A stretch of DNA of 64,000 nucleotides from Halomonas sp. TD01 (lineage in GTDB: Bacteria > Pseudomonadota > Gammaproteobacteria > Pseudomonadales > Halomonadaceae). The stretch is taken from contig NZ_OV350343.1 of NCBI RefSeq assembly GCF_923868895.1, forward strand, positions 806,001 through 870,000, in the 5' to 3' direction. Positions 43,691-52,161 of the stretch are shown piece by piece. The notes under the pieces were generated by a model that saw nothing but the letters and a program-made list of their open reading frames with translations, ran no database searches and had not been told where the DNA came from. How positions within the stretch are numbered: the first letter of the stretch is position 1; every line of letters begins with the position of its first letter. Both the position numbers and the translations under genes were made by a program.

Positions 43691-44167
43691 TCAGAGATGC
43701 TCAACACTCTCAATTTCGTACTCAACATCACCGCCAGGTGTTTTCACCACCACCACATCGCCCTCTTCTTTCCCAATCATCGCGCGAGCGATAGGCGAGG
43801 TCACGGAAATGCGCCCCTCTTTAATATTGGCTTCATCTTCACCAACAATGCGATAGGTAACGCTGGCGTCGCTATCCAGGTTCAGCAAAGACACGGTAAC
43901 CCCAAAGATCACCTTGCCGGTTTTCGGTAGCTTAGTAACGTCAATTACCTGCGCACCTGAAAGCTTGCTTTCAATTTCCTGGATACGGCCTTCAATAAAA
44001 CCCTGCTGCTCGCGAGCGGCGTGGTATTCGGCGTTCTCTTTGAGATCGCCATGCTCACGCGCTTCAGCGATAGCAGCAATCACCTGGGGACGGGCTTCGC
44101 CCTTCAAATGATTAAGCTCTTCGCGAAGACTTTTTTCTCCCGCTACCGTCATCGGGACCTTGTTCAT
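43691..44167 (-). CDS. greA: transcription elongation factor GreA
   Basis: Rescues backtracked RNA polymerase by stimulating transcript cleavage. 158 residues: coiled-coil NTD with the acidic tip ([19 protein letters not shown]) and an FKBP-like C-terminal domain. Its start overlaps the carB stop by 4 bases (ATGA), so it is the last gene of carA-carB-greA. Confidence 0.97.
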   Translation of the reverse strand: MNKVPMTVAGEKSLREELNHLKGEARPQVIAAIAEAREHGDLKENAEYHAAREQQGFIEGRIQEIESKLSGAQVIDVTKLPKTGKVIFGVTVSLLNLDSDASVTYRIVGEDEANIKEGRISVTSPIARAMIGKEEGDVVVVKTPGGDVEYEIESVEHL

Positions 44168-47100
44168 TGACTTGCTCCTGCATGCAGATCCTGAAGGCGC
44201 CGCACCGTAATCTCCCTACCGTACTCAAGCGCCATGCAAACAGCATTAGCGCCCGCCAAGGTGGTCGCATAGGGCACCTTGCGCGCGAGAGCAGTACGGC
44301 GAATAATTGAAGAGTCGTTAATAGCCTGACGACCTTCAGTCGTGTTCACGATGTAGGCGATTTCGTCGTTCTTCAACAGATCGACGATATGGGGACGGCC
44401 TTCGTAGACTTTATTGACGTGCTCCACTTCCAGTCCAGCAGCTTCAAGTGCCTCTGCCGTACCGCGCGTTGCACATAGTGTGAAGCCCAATGTTAGCAGA
44501 GAACGTGCCACTTCGATAATCCCCTGCTTGTCTGGCTCACGCACCGAAAGGAACGCTTTGCGGTCGCCACTCAACGCAGGGATGGCTTCGCCAGCGCCTA
44601 ACTGCGCTTTAAAGAAGGCTTCTGCAAAGGTCTCGCCAGAGCCCATCACTTCACCCGTCGACTTCATCTCGGGCGACAGAATCGGGTCAACGCCCTGGAA
44701 CTTGTTGAACGGGAAGACCGCCTCTTTCACGCTATAGAAGTGCGGGATAATTTCGCGCTCAAAGCCCTGCTCGGCCAGTGTTTTACCCGCCATGCAGCGC
44801 GCCGCAATCTGCGCCAGCGAGGTGCCAATGCACTTAGACACAAACGGTACGGTACGCGATGCACGAGGGTTAACCTCGATGACATAAATTTCGCCATCCT
44901 GCCACGCTAGCTGCACGTTCATCAGACCTTTAACGCCCAGCTCAACGGCCATTTTCTTGACCTGCTCGCGCATTTCATCCTGCACATCGGCAGGCAACGA
45001 GTAAGGCGGCAATGCACAGGCGGAATCACCAGAGTGAACCCCCGCTTGCTCAACGTGCTGCATAATGCCGCCAATCACCACCTGCTGACCATCAGATACG
45101 GCGTCGATATCAATCTCGATTGCTGCACTCAAGAAGTGATCAAGCAGGACAGGGGAGTCGTTAGATACCTTCACCGCATTGGTCATGTAGTTTTCAAGCT
45201 CGGAGGCGTCATAAACGATCTCCATCGCCCGTCCACCTAGCACGTAACTAGGACGCACCACCAGCGGGTAGCCAATGGCCTCCGCCTTGGAAAACGCCTC
45301 TTCAAAGCTGCGGGCGGTGGCGTTGGGCGGCTGCTTCAAGCCTAGCTTGTCGATCATCACCTGGAAGCGCTCGCGGTCTTCAGCGCGGTCAATGGCATCC
45401 GGCGTGGTGCCGATAATCGGCACGCCTGCTGCCTCTAGCTCACGAGCAAGCTTCAACGGCGTTTGACCACCGAACTGAACAATCACGCCTACCGGCTTCT
45501 CTTTGTCGGCAATTTCCAACACATCTTCAAGCGTCACCGGCTCGAAGTAGAGGCGATCAGAGGTGTCGTAGTCGGTAGAAACGGTTTCCGGGTTGCAGTT
45601 GACCATGATGGTTTCATAGCCGTCATCGCGCATGGCGAAGGCAGCGTGAACACAGCAGTAATCGAATTCGATACCTTGACCGATACGGTTAGGACCGCCA
45701 CCCAATACCATAATTTTCTGGCGATCCGAGACATCCGCTTCGCACTCCTCTTCATAGGTGGAGTACATATAAGCGGTATCTGAGGCAAATTCCGCAGCAC
45801 AGGTGTCGACACGTTTATAAACCGGACGAATGCCCGCCGCCTGACGCGTTTTACGGAACTCTTTTTCAGACACGCCCAGCAGCTTAGCCAAACGCGCATC
45901 ACCAAAGCCTTTGCGTTTAAGTTGGTAAAGCTCGCGAGCAGAGAAATCGGCCAGGGCGCGCTTGGCGACGGCATTTTCAGTCAGCACCAGATCTTCCAAC
46001 TGCACCAGGAACCAAGGATCAATATTAGTGAGCGCAAATACCTCATCAACACTCATTCCTGAGCGCATGGCGTCAGCCACATAGAAAATACGCTCGGCAC
46101 CGGCGGCCTGCAGCTCACCCTGAATGATCGCCATGTTGTCTGGCGTGAAATCGGTGATGATCGGATCAAGGCCATCGTTACCGGTTTCCAGACCGCGCAG
46201 CGCTTTCTGCAGCGACTCTTGGAACGTACGGCCAATCGCCATCACTTCGCCAACCGACTTCATCTGGGTAGTCAGGCGGTCGTTTGCCTGGGGGAATTTC
46301 TCGAAGGTAAAGCGCGGAATCTTAGTGACGACATAATCGATTGATGGCTCAAACGACGCGGGCGTGCGGCCACCGGTAATATCGTTTTGCAGCTCATCCA
46401 GGGTATAACCTACTGCCAGCTTGGCAGCGATTTTAGCAATCGGGAAGCCAGTGGCCTTAGATGCCAGCGCCGACGAGCGCGATACCCGCGGGTTCATCTC
46501 GATAACCACTAGGCGACCAGTTTTTGGGTCCATACCAAACTGTACGTTGGAGCCGCCGGTTTCTACACCAATCTCGCGCAGTACCGCCAGGCTAGCGTCA
46601 CGCATGATCTGGTACTCTTTGTCGGTCAGCGTTTGCGCTGGCGCGACGGTAATCGAGTCACCGGTGTGGACGCCCATCGGATCGAAGTTTTCAATCGCAC
46701 AGACAATGATGCAGTTGTCATTCTTATCCCGCACCACTTCCATCTCGTACTCTTTCCAACCCAGCAGCGACTCATCAATCAACAGCTCGTGGTTGTTGGA
46801 AAGCTCGAAACCGCGGGTGCAGATCTCTTCGAACTCTTCTTTGTTATACGCCACACCGCCGCCGGAGCCGCCCATGGTGTAAGAAGGACGAATAATGGTC
46901 GGGAAGCCGAGTTCCGCCTGAATCTCCCAGGCTTCATCCATGGTGTGCGCCACCTTGGCTTTCGGGCACTCCAAACCAATACGCTTCATGGCTTGATCGA
47001 ACAGATCGCGATCTTCAGCCATGTTAATCGCATCGGCGTTGGCACCAATCATCTCGACGCCGTACTTTTCCAGCACGCCATGCTTTTCAAGGTCAAGCGC

Positions 47101-47394
47101 GCAATTCAGCGCCGTCTGACCGCCCATGGTGGGTAAAATCGCGTCGGGACGCTCGACTTCAATAATCTTCTCAACCGCTTGCCAAGTAATCGGCTCGATG
47201 TAGGTGGCATCGGCCATGGCCGGATCGGTCATGATAGTAGCCGGGTTGGAGTTCACCAAAATAACCCGGAAGCCTTCTTCACGCAGCGCTTTACACGCCT
47301 GGGCGCCAGAGTAGTCAAATTCGCAGGCCTGGCCGATGACAATCGGGCCAGCGCCAATGATAAGAATGCTGTTGATATCGGTACGCTTAGGCAT
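44164..47394 (-). CDS. carB: carbamoyl-phosphate synthase large chain
   Basis: Makes carbamoyl phosphate for pyrimidines and arginine. 1076 residues: two homologous ATP-grasp halves (first beginning [21 protein letters not shown], second at [19 protein letters not shown]), plus a C-terminal MGS-like allosteric domain that in E. coli binds UMP, IMP and ornithine. Start MPKRTDINS at 47394 matches the family. Separated from carA by 71 bases. Confidence 0.97.
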   Translation of the reverse strand: MPKRTDINSILIIGAGPIVIGQACEFDYSGAQACKALREEGFRVILVNSNPATIMTDPAMADATYIEPITWQAVEKIIEVERPDAILPTMGGQTALNCALDLEKHGVLEKYGVEMIGANADAINMAEDRDLFDQAMKRIGLECPKAKVAHTMDEAWEIQAELGFPTIIRPSYTMGGSGGGVAYNKEEFEEICTRGFELSNNHELLIDESLLGWKEYEMEVVRDKNDNCIIVCAIENFDPMGVHTGDSITVAPAQTLTDKEYQIMRDASLAVLREIGVETGGSNVQFGMDPKTGRLVVIEMNPRVSRSSALASKATGFPIAKIAAKLAVGYTLDELQNDITGGRTPASFEPSIDYVVTKIPRFTFEKFPQANDRLTTQMKSVGEVMAIGRTFQESLQKALRGLETGNDGLDPIITDFTPDNMAIIQGELQAAGAERIFYVADAMRSGMSVDEVFALTNIDPWFLVQLEDLVLTENAVAKRALADFSARELYQLKRKGFGDARLAKLLGVSEKEFRKTRQAAGIRPVYKRVDTCAAEFASDTAYMYSTYEEECEADVSDRQKIMVLGGGPNRIGQGIEFDYCCVHAAFAMRDDGYETIMVNCNPETVSTDYDTSDRLYFEPVTLEDVLEIADKEKPVGVIVQFGGQTPLKLARELEAAGVPIIGTTPDAIDRAEDRERFQVMIDKLGLKQPPNATARSFEEAFSKAEAIGYPLVVRPSYVLGGRAMEIVYDASELENYMTNAVKVSNDSPVLLDHFLSAAIEIDIDAVSDGQQVVIGGIMQHVEQAGVHSGDSACALPPYSLPADVQDEMREQVKKMAVELGVKGLMNVQLAWQDGEIYVIEVNPRASRTVPFVSKCIGTSLAQIAARCMAGKTLAEQGFEREIIPHFYSVKEAVFPFNKFQGVDPILSPEMKSTGEVMGSGETFAEAFFKAQLGAGEAIPALSGDRKAFLSVREPDKQGIIEVARSLLTLGFTLCATRGTAEALEAAGLEVEHVNKVYEGRPHIVDLLKNDEIAYIVNTTEGRQAINDSSIIRRTALARKVPYATTLAGANAVCMALEYGREITVRRLQDLHAGASQ

Positions 47395-47465
47395 AACGGT
47401 TCCCGCAAAATAAGTGACGATGAGCGACAAAAAACGGCGTTACATAGCTGCCATCAAGGGCAGCG

Positions 47466-48641
47466 TTAGCGACGCGCCTGCATCATGGCAATAAAGCGAT
47501 CAAACAGCGGTGCCACATCACGCGGGCCAGGGCTAGCTTCCGGGTGCCCCTGGAAGCTAAACGCCGGTCGGTCGGTGCGCTCAATCCCTTGCAGTGTGCC
47601 ATCGAACAACGAACGATGCGTAGCGCGCACGTTAGCCGGCAAGGTCGCTTCATCGGCAGCAAAGCCATGGTTTTGGCTGGTGATCATTACCGTGCCGGAC
47701 GCTAAATCTTGCACCGGATGGTTGGCACCGTGGTGGCCGTGGCCCATTTTGACGGTTTTGGCACCCGAGGCCAGCGCCAGCAACTGGTGGCCAAGACAAA
47801 TGCCAAATATCGGCGTATTGGTTTCCAGTACTTCTTGAATCGCCTTGATGGCGTAGTCACAAGGCTCGGGGTCACCTGGGCCGTTAGCCAAAAAGACGCC
47901 ATCCGGATTCATTGCCAATACCTCAGCAGCAGGCGTTTGTGCCGGCACAACCGTCAACCGGCAGCCGCGCGCGGCCAGCATACGCAGGATGTTAAATTTC
48001 ACACCGAAGTCATACGCCACCACGTGGTAAGGACGCTCATTTTTGGTAGTATCAGCGTAGCCCTCGCCCAACGTCCACTCGCCTTGGGTCCATTCGTAAG
48101 CCTCTTTGCACGAGACTTCCTTGGCCAGATCCATGCCCTTCAACCCAGGAAATGCCTTCGCTGCCGCCAATGCCCGCTCTACCGCATCATCGCCTTCTGC
48201 TTCTGCACCCGCCAGAATCGCGCCGTTTTGCGCGCCTTTATCACGCAGAATGCGCGTTAAACGGCGAGTATCGATATCCGCAATGCCCAGCACATTTTGG
48301 CTTTTCAGATAATCAGAAAGGCTTTGCTCAGAACGGAAACTGCTGGCTAACAGGGGTAGATCACGAATTACCAAGCCCGCTGCGGCAATTGATGCGGATT
48401 CCACATCTTCGGAATTAATGCCGGTATTGCCGATATGAGGATAAGTCAGCGTGACGATTTGGCGGGTGTAAGAAGGGTCAGTGAGGATTTCCTGGTAGCC
48501 GGTCATGGCTGTATTGAACACCACCTCACCGCTTGTGGCTCCTTCCGCGCCAATGGCAATTCCATGAAACACACTGCCATCTTCCAGGGCCAATATCGCG
48601 GGTTTGCTCAATGCGGGGTTATTCAAGACAAGTTCTCCCAT
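47466..48641 (-). CDS. carA: carbamoyl-phosphate synthase small chain
   Basis: Glutamine amidotransferase subunit feeding ammonia to CarB. 391 residues with the N-terminal CPSase domain ([10 protein letters not shown]) and the class I GATase domain: nucleophile Cys in [15 protein letters not shown] and the late His-Pro-Glu in [10 protein letters not shown]. The ATG at 48641 lies inside a hairpin; a TTG five codons later has GGGAG before it and could be the real start. The leader is unusually structured. Confidence 0.95.
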   Translation of the reverse strand: MGELVLNNPALSKPAILALEDGSVFHGIAIGAEGATSGEVVFNTAMTGYQEILTDPSYTRQIVTLTYPHIGNTGINSEDVESASIAAAGLVIRDLPLLASSFRSEQSLSDYLKSQNVLGIADIDTRRLTRILRDKGAQNGAILAGAEAEGDDAVERALAAAKAFPGLKGMDLAKEVSCKEAYEWTQGEWTLGEGYADTTKNERPYHVVAYDFGVKFNILRMLAARGCRLTVVPAQTPAAEVLAMNPDGVFLANGPGDPEPCDYAIKAIQEVLETNTPIFGICLGHQLLALASGAKTVKMGHGHHGANHPVQDLASGTVMITSQNHGFAADEATLPANVRATHRSLFDGTLQGIERTDRPAFSFQGHPEASPGPRDVAPLFDRFIAMMQARR

Positions 48642-48706
48642 GCTGGTGGGAGCCTGTGGGCGCAGGCTCGGCGATCCGGTTTGTCGGCGTTTGCGTGCAA
48701 ACGTCG
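48635..48706 (-). promoter_or_regulatory. structured carA leader hairpins
   Basis: Three stems are visible: CTCCCA/TGGGAG (48635-48640/48647-48652), which includes the carA ATG; GAGCCTG/CAGGCTC (48650-48656/48663-48669); and CGGCGTTTGC/GCAAACGTCG (48685-48694/48697-48706, one G-T pair). The first two share three bases, so they exclude each other in part. This could gate ribosome access to carA. Confidence 0.5.
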
Positions 48707-48712
48707 GGTCGT

Positions 48713-48760
48713 AAAAAAGCGGGACGAAGCCGATAGTAAAAAATCGGTTTCATCCCGCTT
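48713..48760 (-). terminator. intrinsic terminator (possible attenuator) upstream of carA
   Basis: Stem AAGCGGGA/TCCCGCTT (48717-48724/48753-48760) continues after a 2-base internal loop as AAGCCGAT/ATCGGTTT; on the minus strand it is followed by six T residues. No gene lies directly upstream on that strand, and the candidate carA promoter is only about 40 bases before it, so attenuation is plausible. Confidence 0.7.
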
Positions 48761-48796
48761 GTTGTTCTCTTCCGTGGCTAATGGCCATGGCGCAGC

Positions 48797-48825
48797 ATTT
48801 TAGCTGACTATTTTCTCTAACCTAA
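48797..48825 (-). promoter_or_regulatory. candidate carA promoter
   Basis: On the minus strand TTAGGT (48820-48825), 17 bases, TAAAAT (48797-48802). The -10 is strong and the -35 moderate. It would place the terminator-like stem inside the leader. Confidence 0.4.
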
Positions 48826-49143
48826 GGCCAGTGCAACAAGCGCGGTGCTTTCTCTACATCCACATATTCCACACCTACAGGCGTGTGTTTAATGCAGATA
48901 TGTTGCTGCTTTTTGCAGCCACTGGGCCAAAATTTTTGGAATGTTACAGGATTTATCGACCTTAGGCTAGCCCTAAAACTACCGATGACCTTATACATAA
49001 CATTTTACTTGCGCAGCCAGCATGCCACTCCCTCCAGCCCATCGATAAGCGCAGACGACGACTGTCGCCCGACAACTTTTCTGTATACATAATTAATATA
49101 TTTGGTTGCCTTTTTGGTGTTTTTTTGTCTACGCTTGTTCGAG

Positions 49144-49159
49144 TTGACCAAATGGTCAA
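49144..49159. promoter_or_regulatory. RutR-type box upstream of the purine permease
   Basis: TTGACCAAATGGTCAA is an exact match to the RutR box TTGACCAnnTGGTCAA known from E. coli, where the TetR-family regulator RutR senses uracil/thymine and acts on rut, carAB and purine genes. The palindrome extends three more bases on each side (49141-49162). It lies 49 bases before the permease ATG and about 500 bases from carA. The T run after it means a terminator role is also possible. Confidence 0.7.
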
Positions 49160-49207
49160 CTCTGTTTTTTCGATAGCTCACCCAATAAATACAAAGAGAA
49201 TATCGTC

Positions 49208-50566
49208 ATGCCACAAAGCCCAACGCCGTATTCCGGCTCTCCTCCCACCCAGGCAACAAACGCCTTGGATCATTACTTCAATGTCAGTCGCCGCGGCTCC
49301 TCGGTGAAAACCGAAGTTCTCGCAGGCATCGCTACTTTTCTTGCCGGGATGTATATCATCGTGGTCAACCCAGCCATTCTATCCGATGCTGGCATTCCCT
49401 TCTCTGCGGCACTCTCCGCCACTGTGGTCATCAGCTTTTTTAGCAGCTTGGCCATGGGCCTGTATGCTCGCAACCCGATTTTAGTTGCCCCCGGCATGGG
49501 CATGAATGCGCTTTTCACCTACACCCTGGTGCTTGGTGCAGGGTTGTCGTGGGAAGTTGCTCTGGGATGTGTATTCTGGTCAGGAGTACTGTTCGCCGTT
49601 CTTGCGCTGTTCAACGTTCGCGAAGCCATCATCGAGGCCATTCCAGCCTCATTGCGCTATGCCATCACCTGTGGGATAGGCCTATTTATCACTTTTATTG
49701 GGCTCAAGAATGCTGGGTTTATCGTTGCCAACCCCGCAACCCTTATTAGCCTCGGTGATCTAGATGCCAGTCTAATAACCTTCTTTATCGGCCTGATGGT
49801 CACAGCGATATTGGTCATTCGCGGTTTTAATGGCGCCCTAATCTTAGGCATCGCCCTAACCACTCTGCTGGCAGCTCCTATGGGACGGCTGTGGAGCGAC
49901 GAAGTATTAGTAGCCTGGCAAGGCCTAGCCGCATGGCCAGATTTCTCGGCAGTGATGAAGGTGGACATTCTAGGTGCCCTCAAGGTGGCTTACCTACCGT
50001 TCATTTTCGTGATGCTGTTCACTAACTTCTTCGACTCACTGTCTTGCTTTATGGCCCTGTCCGAGTCTGCTGACCTCAAAGATGCCAACGGCAATCCACG
50101 CAACCTTAAACGCTCAATGACAGTGGATGCTTTCGCATCGATGATTGCCGCTCCACTCGGCACCAGCGCTGCACAAACCTTTATCGAATCCGGTGCCGGT
50201 GTCGCCCAGGGTGGCCGCACAGGACTCACGGCAGTCGTTATTGGCGTGTTGTTCCTGCCTTTCTTGTTTCTCTCGCCGTTGCTGTCCCTAGTCCCCAGCA
50301 TCGCGACCGCCCCAGCTCTTGTTCTGGTGGGGCTGTTCATGATGGCGCCGATTGGAAAGATCGATTGGAGCCGCCTCGAAGAGGCCTTCCCCGCATTCCT
50401 GGCCATCATATTAATGCCGCTGACTTACTCCATCACCCTGGGCATCGCCTTTGGTTTTATCAGCTTTGTGCTGATCCGGCTTGCCACCGGCAAGTTGGAC
50501 GAGATTAAGCCTGCCATGTGGGTCTCAGCCCTGCTAGCGGTAGTTATGTTGCTGACAGCACAGTAG
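49208..50566 (+). CDS. AzgA-type adenine/guanine/hypoxanthine permease
   Basis: 452-residue NCS2-superfamily transporter of the AzgA/PbuG/GhxP branch, with about 12-14 membrane helices. Characteristic segments are FNVSRRGSSVKTEVLAGIATFLAGMYIIVVNP (split here), APGMGMNALFTYTLV, and FTNFFDSLSCFMALSE. It probably imports purine bases by proton symport for XdhAB and the guanine deaminase that follow on the same strand. Confidence 0.9.
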   Translation: MPQSPTPYSGSPPTQATNALDHYFNVSRRGSSVKTEVLAGIATFLAGMYIIVVNPAILSDAGIPFSAALSATVVISFFSSLAMGLYARNPILVAPGMGMNALFTYTLVLGAGLSWEVALGCVFWSGVLFAVLALFNVREAIIEAIPASLRYAITCGIGLFITFIGLKNAGFIVANPATLISLGDLDASLITFFIGLMVTAILVIRGFNGALILGIALTTLLAAPMGRLWSDEVLVAWQGLAAWPDFSAVMKVDILGALKVAYLPFIFVMLFTNFFDSLSCFMALSESADLKDANGNPRNLKRSMTVDAFASMIAAPLGTSAAQTFIESGAGVAQGGRTGLTAVVIGVLFLPFLFLSPLLSLVPSIATAPALVLVGLFMMAPIGKIDWSRLEEAFPAFLAIILMPLTYSITLGIAFGFISFVLIRLATGKLDEIKPAMWVSALLAVVMLLTAQ

Positions 50567-50620
50567 CCAGCTTTCGCGACCACTAGCACCTTAGCCGCAA
50601 ATCCATTGCTCCCGAATGAA

Positions 50621-50636
50621 TTAACCGACTGGTCAA
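50621..50636. promoter_or_regulatory. degenerate RutR-type box upstream of xdhA
   Basis: TTAACCGACTGGTCAA matches 12 of the 14 fixed positions of the RutR box. It lies 40 bases before the xdhA start in the 110-base gap after the permease, so the same regulator may control both units. Confidence 0.5.
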
Positions 50637-50644
50637 TCACCACT

Positions 50645-50665
50645 AAACAACCAATAACAACATAA
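50645..50665 (+). promoter_or_regulatory. A-rich Hfq/Crc-type motif in the xdhA leader
   Basis: This stretch contains AACAACC and AATAACAACA, the same kind of ARN triplet run as in the CrcZ-like RNA (compare AACAATAACAACA at 21206). It ends 11 bases before the xdhA ATG and covers the region just ahead of the ribosome site GGGTAGGA. Hfq-Crc bound here would be expected to block translation. Confidence 0.5.
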
Positions 50666-50676
50666 CGGGTAGGACT

Positions 50677-52161
50677 ATGATTACTTTTCACCTCAATGGG
50701 CAACCGCACCGCCTTACGGCGGATGCTCACCTTAGCGTTCTGGAACTGCTAAGAGAACAGCTACACCTAACCGGCACCAAGGAAGGTTGCGCGTCAGGTG
50801 ATTGCGGTGCCTGCACCGTGGCTATCGGCGCACCCGATGCCAATGGCGAACTATGCTACCACAGCGCCAACGCGTGCATCATGCCAGCTCACCAGCTCCA
50901 AGGCCGTCACTTAGTCACCGTCGAAGGTCTTGCTGATGACCAGCAATACTTGCATCCCGCCCAGGCAGCCATGGTCGAATGCCATGGTAGCCAATGCGGC
51001 TTCTGCACTCCGGGCATTGTGATGTCATTGTTCACACTGCACGAAGAACAACGCACTACCCCGCCAGCCGCTCCCTTTATCCCCGAACGCCTTGAAGCCG
51101 CACTTGGCGGCAACCTGTGTCGCTGCACCGGCTATCGCCCCATTCGTGATGCAGCGCTGGCAATGAACAATATCGATGGTCACCGCCCTACATGGTTAGA
51201 CGCAACGCTGGATGATGCGCAAGATAACCAACACGGGGCCAGCCTGGACGAAGCTAGCAGCCGCTTCCACCAGCCCCGTCAGTTGAATGACCTAGTGCGC
51301 CTACGCGCTGCCCACCCAGAAGCACGCTTGGTTGCAGGTGCCACTGACCTTTGGCTTGAAGTCACCCAGCAACTCAAGGACTTACCACGGCTTATCGATA
51401 CCACTCGCGTAAGTGAGCTTCAGCAAATTGAGCAAGGCCAGGATGTGAGCGGGCGTCCTGGCTGGTGGATCGGTGCAGCCGTCACCTATGCACGCTTGGA
51501 GCCTTTGCTCGAGAGTGAATACCCAGCCTTTGCCCATCTTCTACACCGCCTCGGCTCGGCTCAGGTACGCAACCGCGGCACCTTAGGCGGTAACGTCGCC
51601 AACGCATCCCCCATCGGCGACACCCCACCTGTGCTGCTGGCCCTTGATGCACAGCTTCGCCTTGCAGGCCCTAACGGCTTCCGCGAGATTGCCGCCAGCA
51701 ACTTCTTCATCGACTACAAAAAGACCAACCTGACAGAAGATGAAGTGTTAAGCGCGGTCTTCATCCCGGCCCCGCAAGCAGGCCGCCAGCTGAAAGTATG
51801 GAAGCTCTCGAAGCGGCGCGAAGATGATATTTCTGCCGTGCTGGGTGCCTTTGCCTGGCATATGGAGGATGGATGCCTACGCGATGTACGCCTGGCCTTC
51901 GGCGGCATGGCCGGCATTCCTGCCCGAGCCCGTGGGGCCGAAGCTGCTCTCGAAGGACTCCCACCATCACCAACCGTATTCGAGGCTGCACGTAAAGCAC
52001 TCAGGAATGACTTTTCACCGATGAGTGATGTCCGCGGCAGTGCCGATTACCGCACGCGGTCAGCAAGCGCGCTACTTGAACGCCTGCGCCTGGTCATCGA
52101 ATCATCTACCCACACCCAAACACACACTCAGGAGGTGATGCTCCATGCGTACGCTCACTGA
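50677..52161 (+). CDS. xdhA: xanthine dehydrogenase small subunit (2Fe-2S and FAD)
   Basis: 494 residues. N-terminal plant-type ferredoxin domain with GCASGDCGACTV, then the second [2Fe-2S] domain with QCGFCTPGIVMS and NLCRCTGYRPI; the C-terminal half is an FAD-binding CO-dehydrogenase-flavoprotein domain (LVAGATDLWLEV; RNRGTLGGNVANASPIGD). Passes electrons from the molybdenum centre of XdhB to NAD. Overlaps xdhB by 17 bases. Confidence 0.94.
   Translation: MITFHLNGQPHRLTADAHLSVLELLREQLHLTGTKEGCASGDCGACTVAIGAPDANGELCYHSANACIMPAHQLQGRHLVTVEGLADDQQYLHPAQAAMVECHGSQCGFCTPGIVMSLFTLHEEQRTTPPAAPFIPERLEAALGGNLCRCTGYRPIRDAALAMNNIDGHRPTWLDATLDDAQDNQHGASLDEASSRFHQPRQLNDLVRLRAAHPEARLVAGATDLWLEVTQQLKDLPRLIDTTRVSELQQIEQGQDVSGRPGWWIGAAVTYARLEPLLESEYPAFAHLLHRLGSAQVRNRGTLGGNVANASPIGDTPPVLLALDAQLRLAGPNGFREIAASNFFIDYKKTNLTEDEVLSAVFIPAPQAGRQLKVWKLSKRREDDISAVLGAFAWHMEDGCLRDVRLAFGGMAGIPARARGAEAALEGLPPSPTVFEAARKALRNDFSPMSDVRGSADYRTRSASALLERLRLVIESSTHTQTHTQEVMLHAYAH

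Larger units (their letters stand above)
48642..49207. other. carA-permease intergenic regulatory region
   Basis: This 566-base divergent region has no credible gene. On the minus strand it holds a candidate carA promoter, a terminator-like stem and three further hairpins leading to carA. On the plus side it holds a RutR-type box, an A-rich motif before the permease start, and an A/T-rich block around 49081-49135. No confident promoter for the permease was found; TTGCCT (49106) with TACGCT after 18 bases is the best guess. Confidence 0.6.

Noticed and set aside
43574..43930. Plus-strand frame of 118 codons between yhbY and greA
   Set aside because: It starts in the bidirectional terminator and runs antisense through greA.
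49141..49172. Palindrome plus T run as a terminator only
   Set aside because: It could end a transcript, but no gene lies upstream on the plus strand and the core equals the RutR box, so an operator is preferred.
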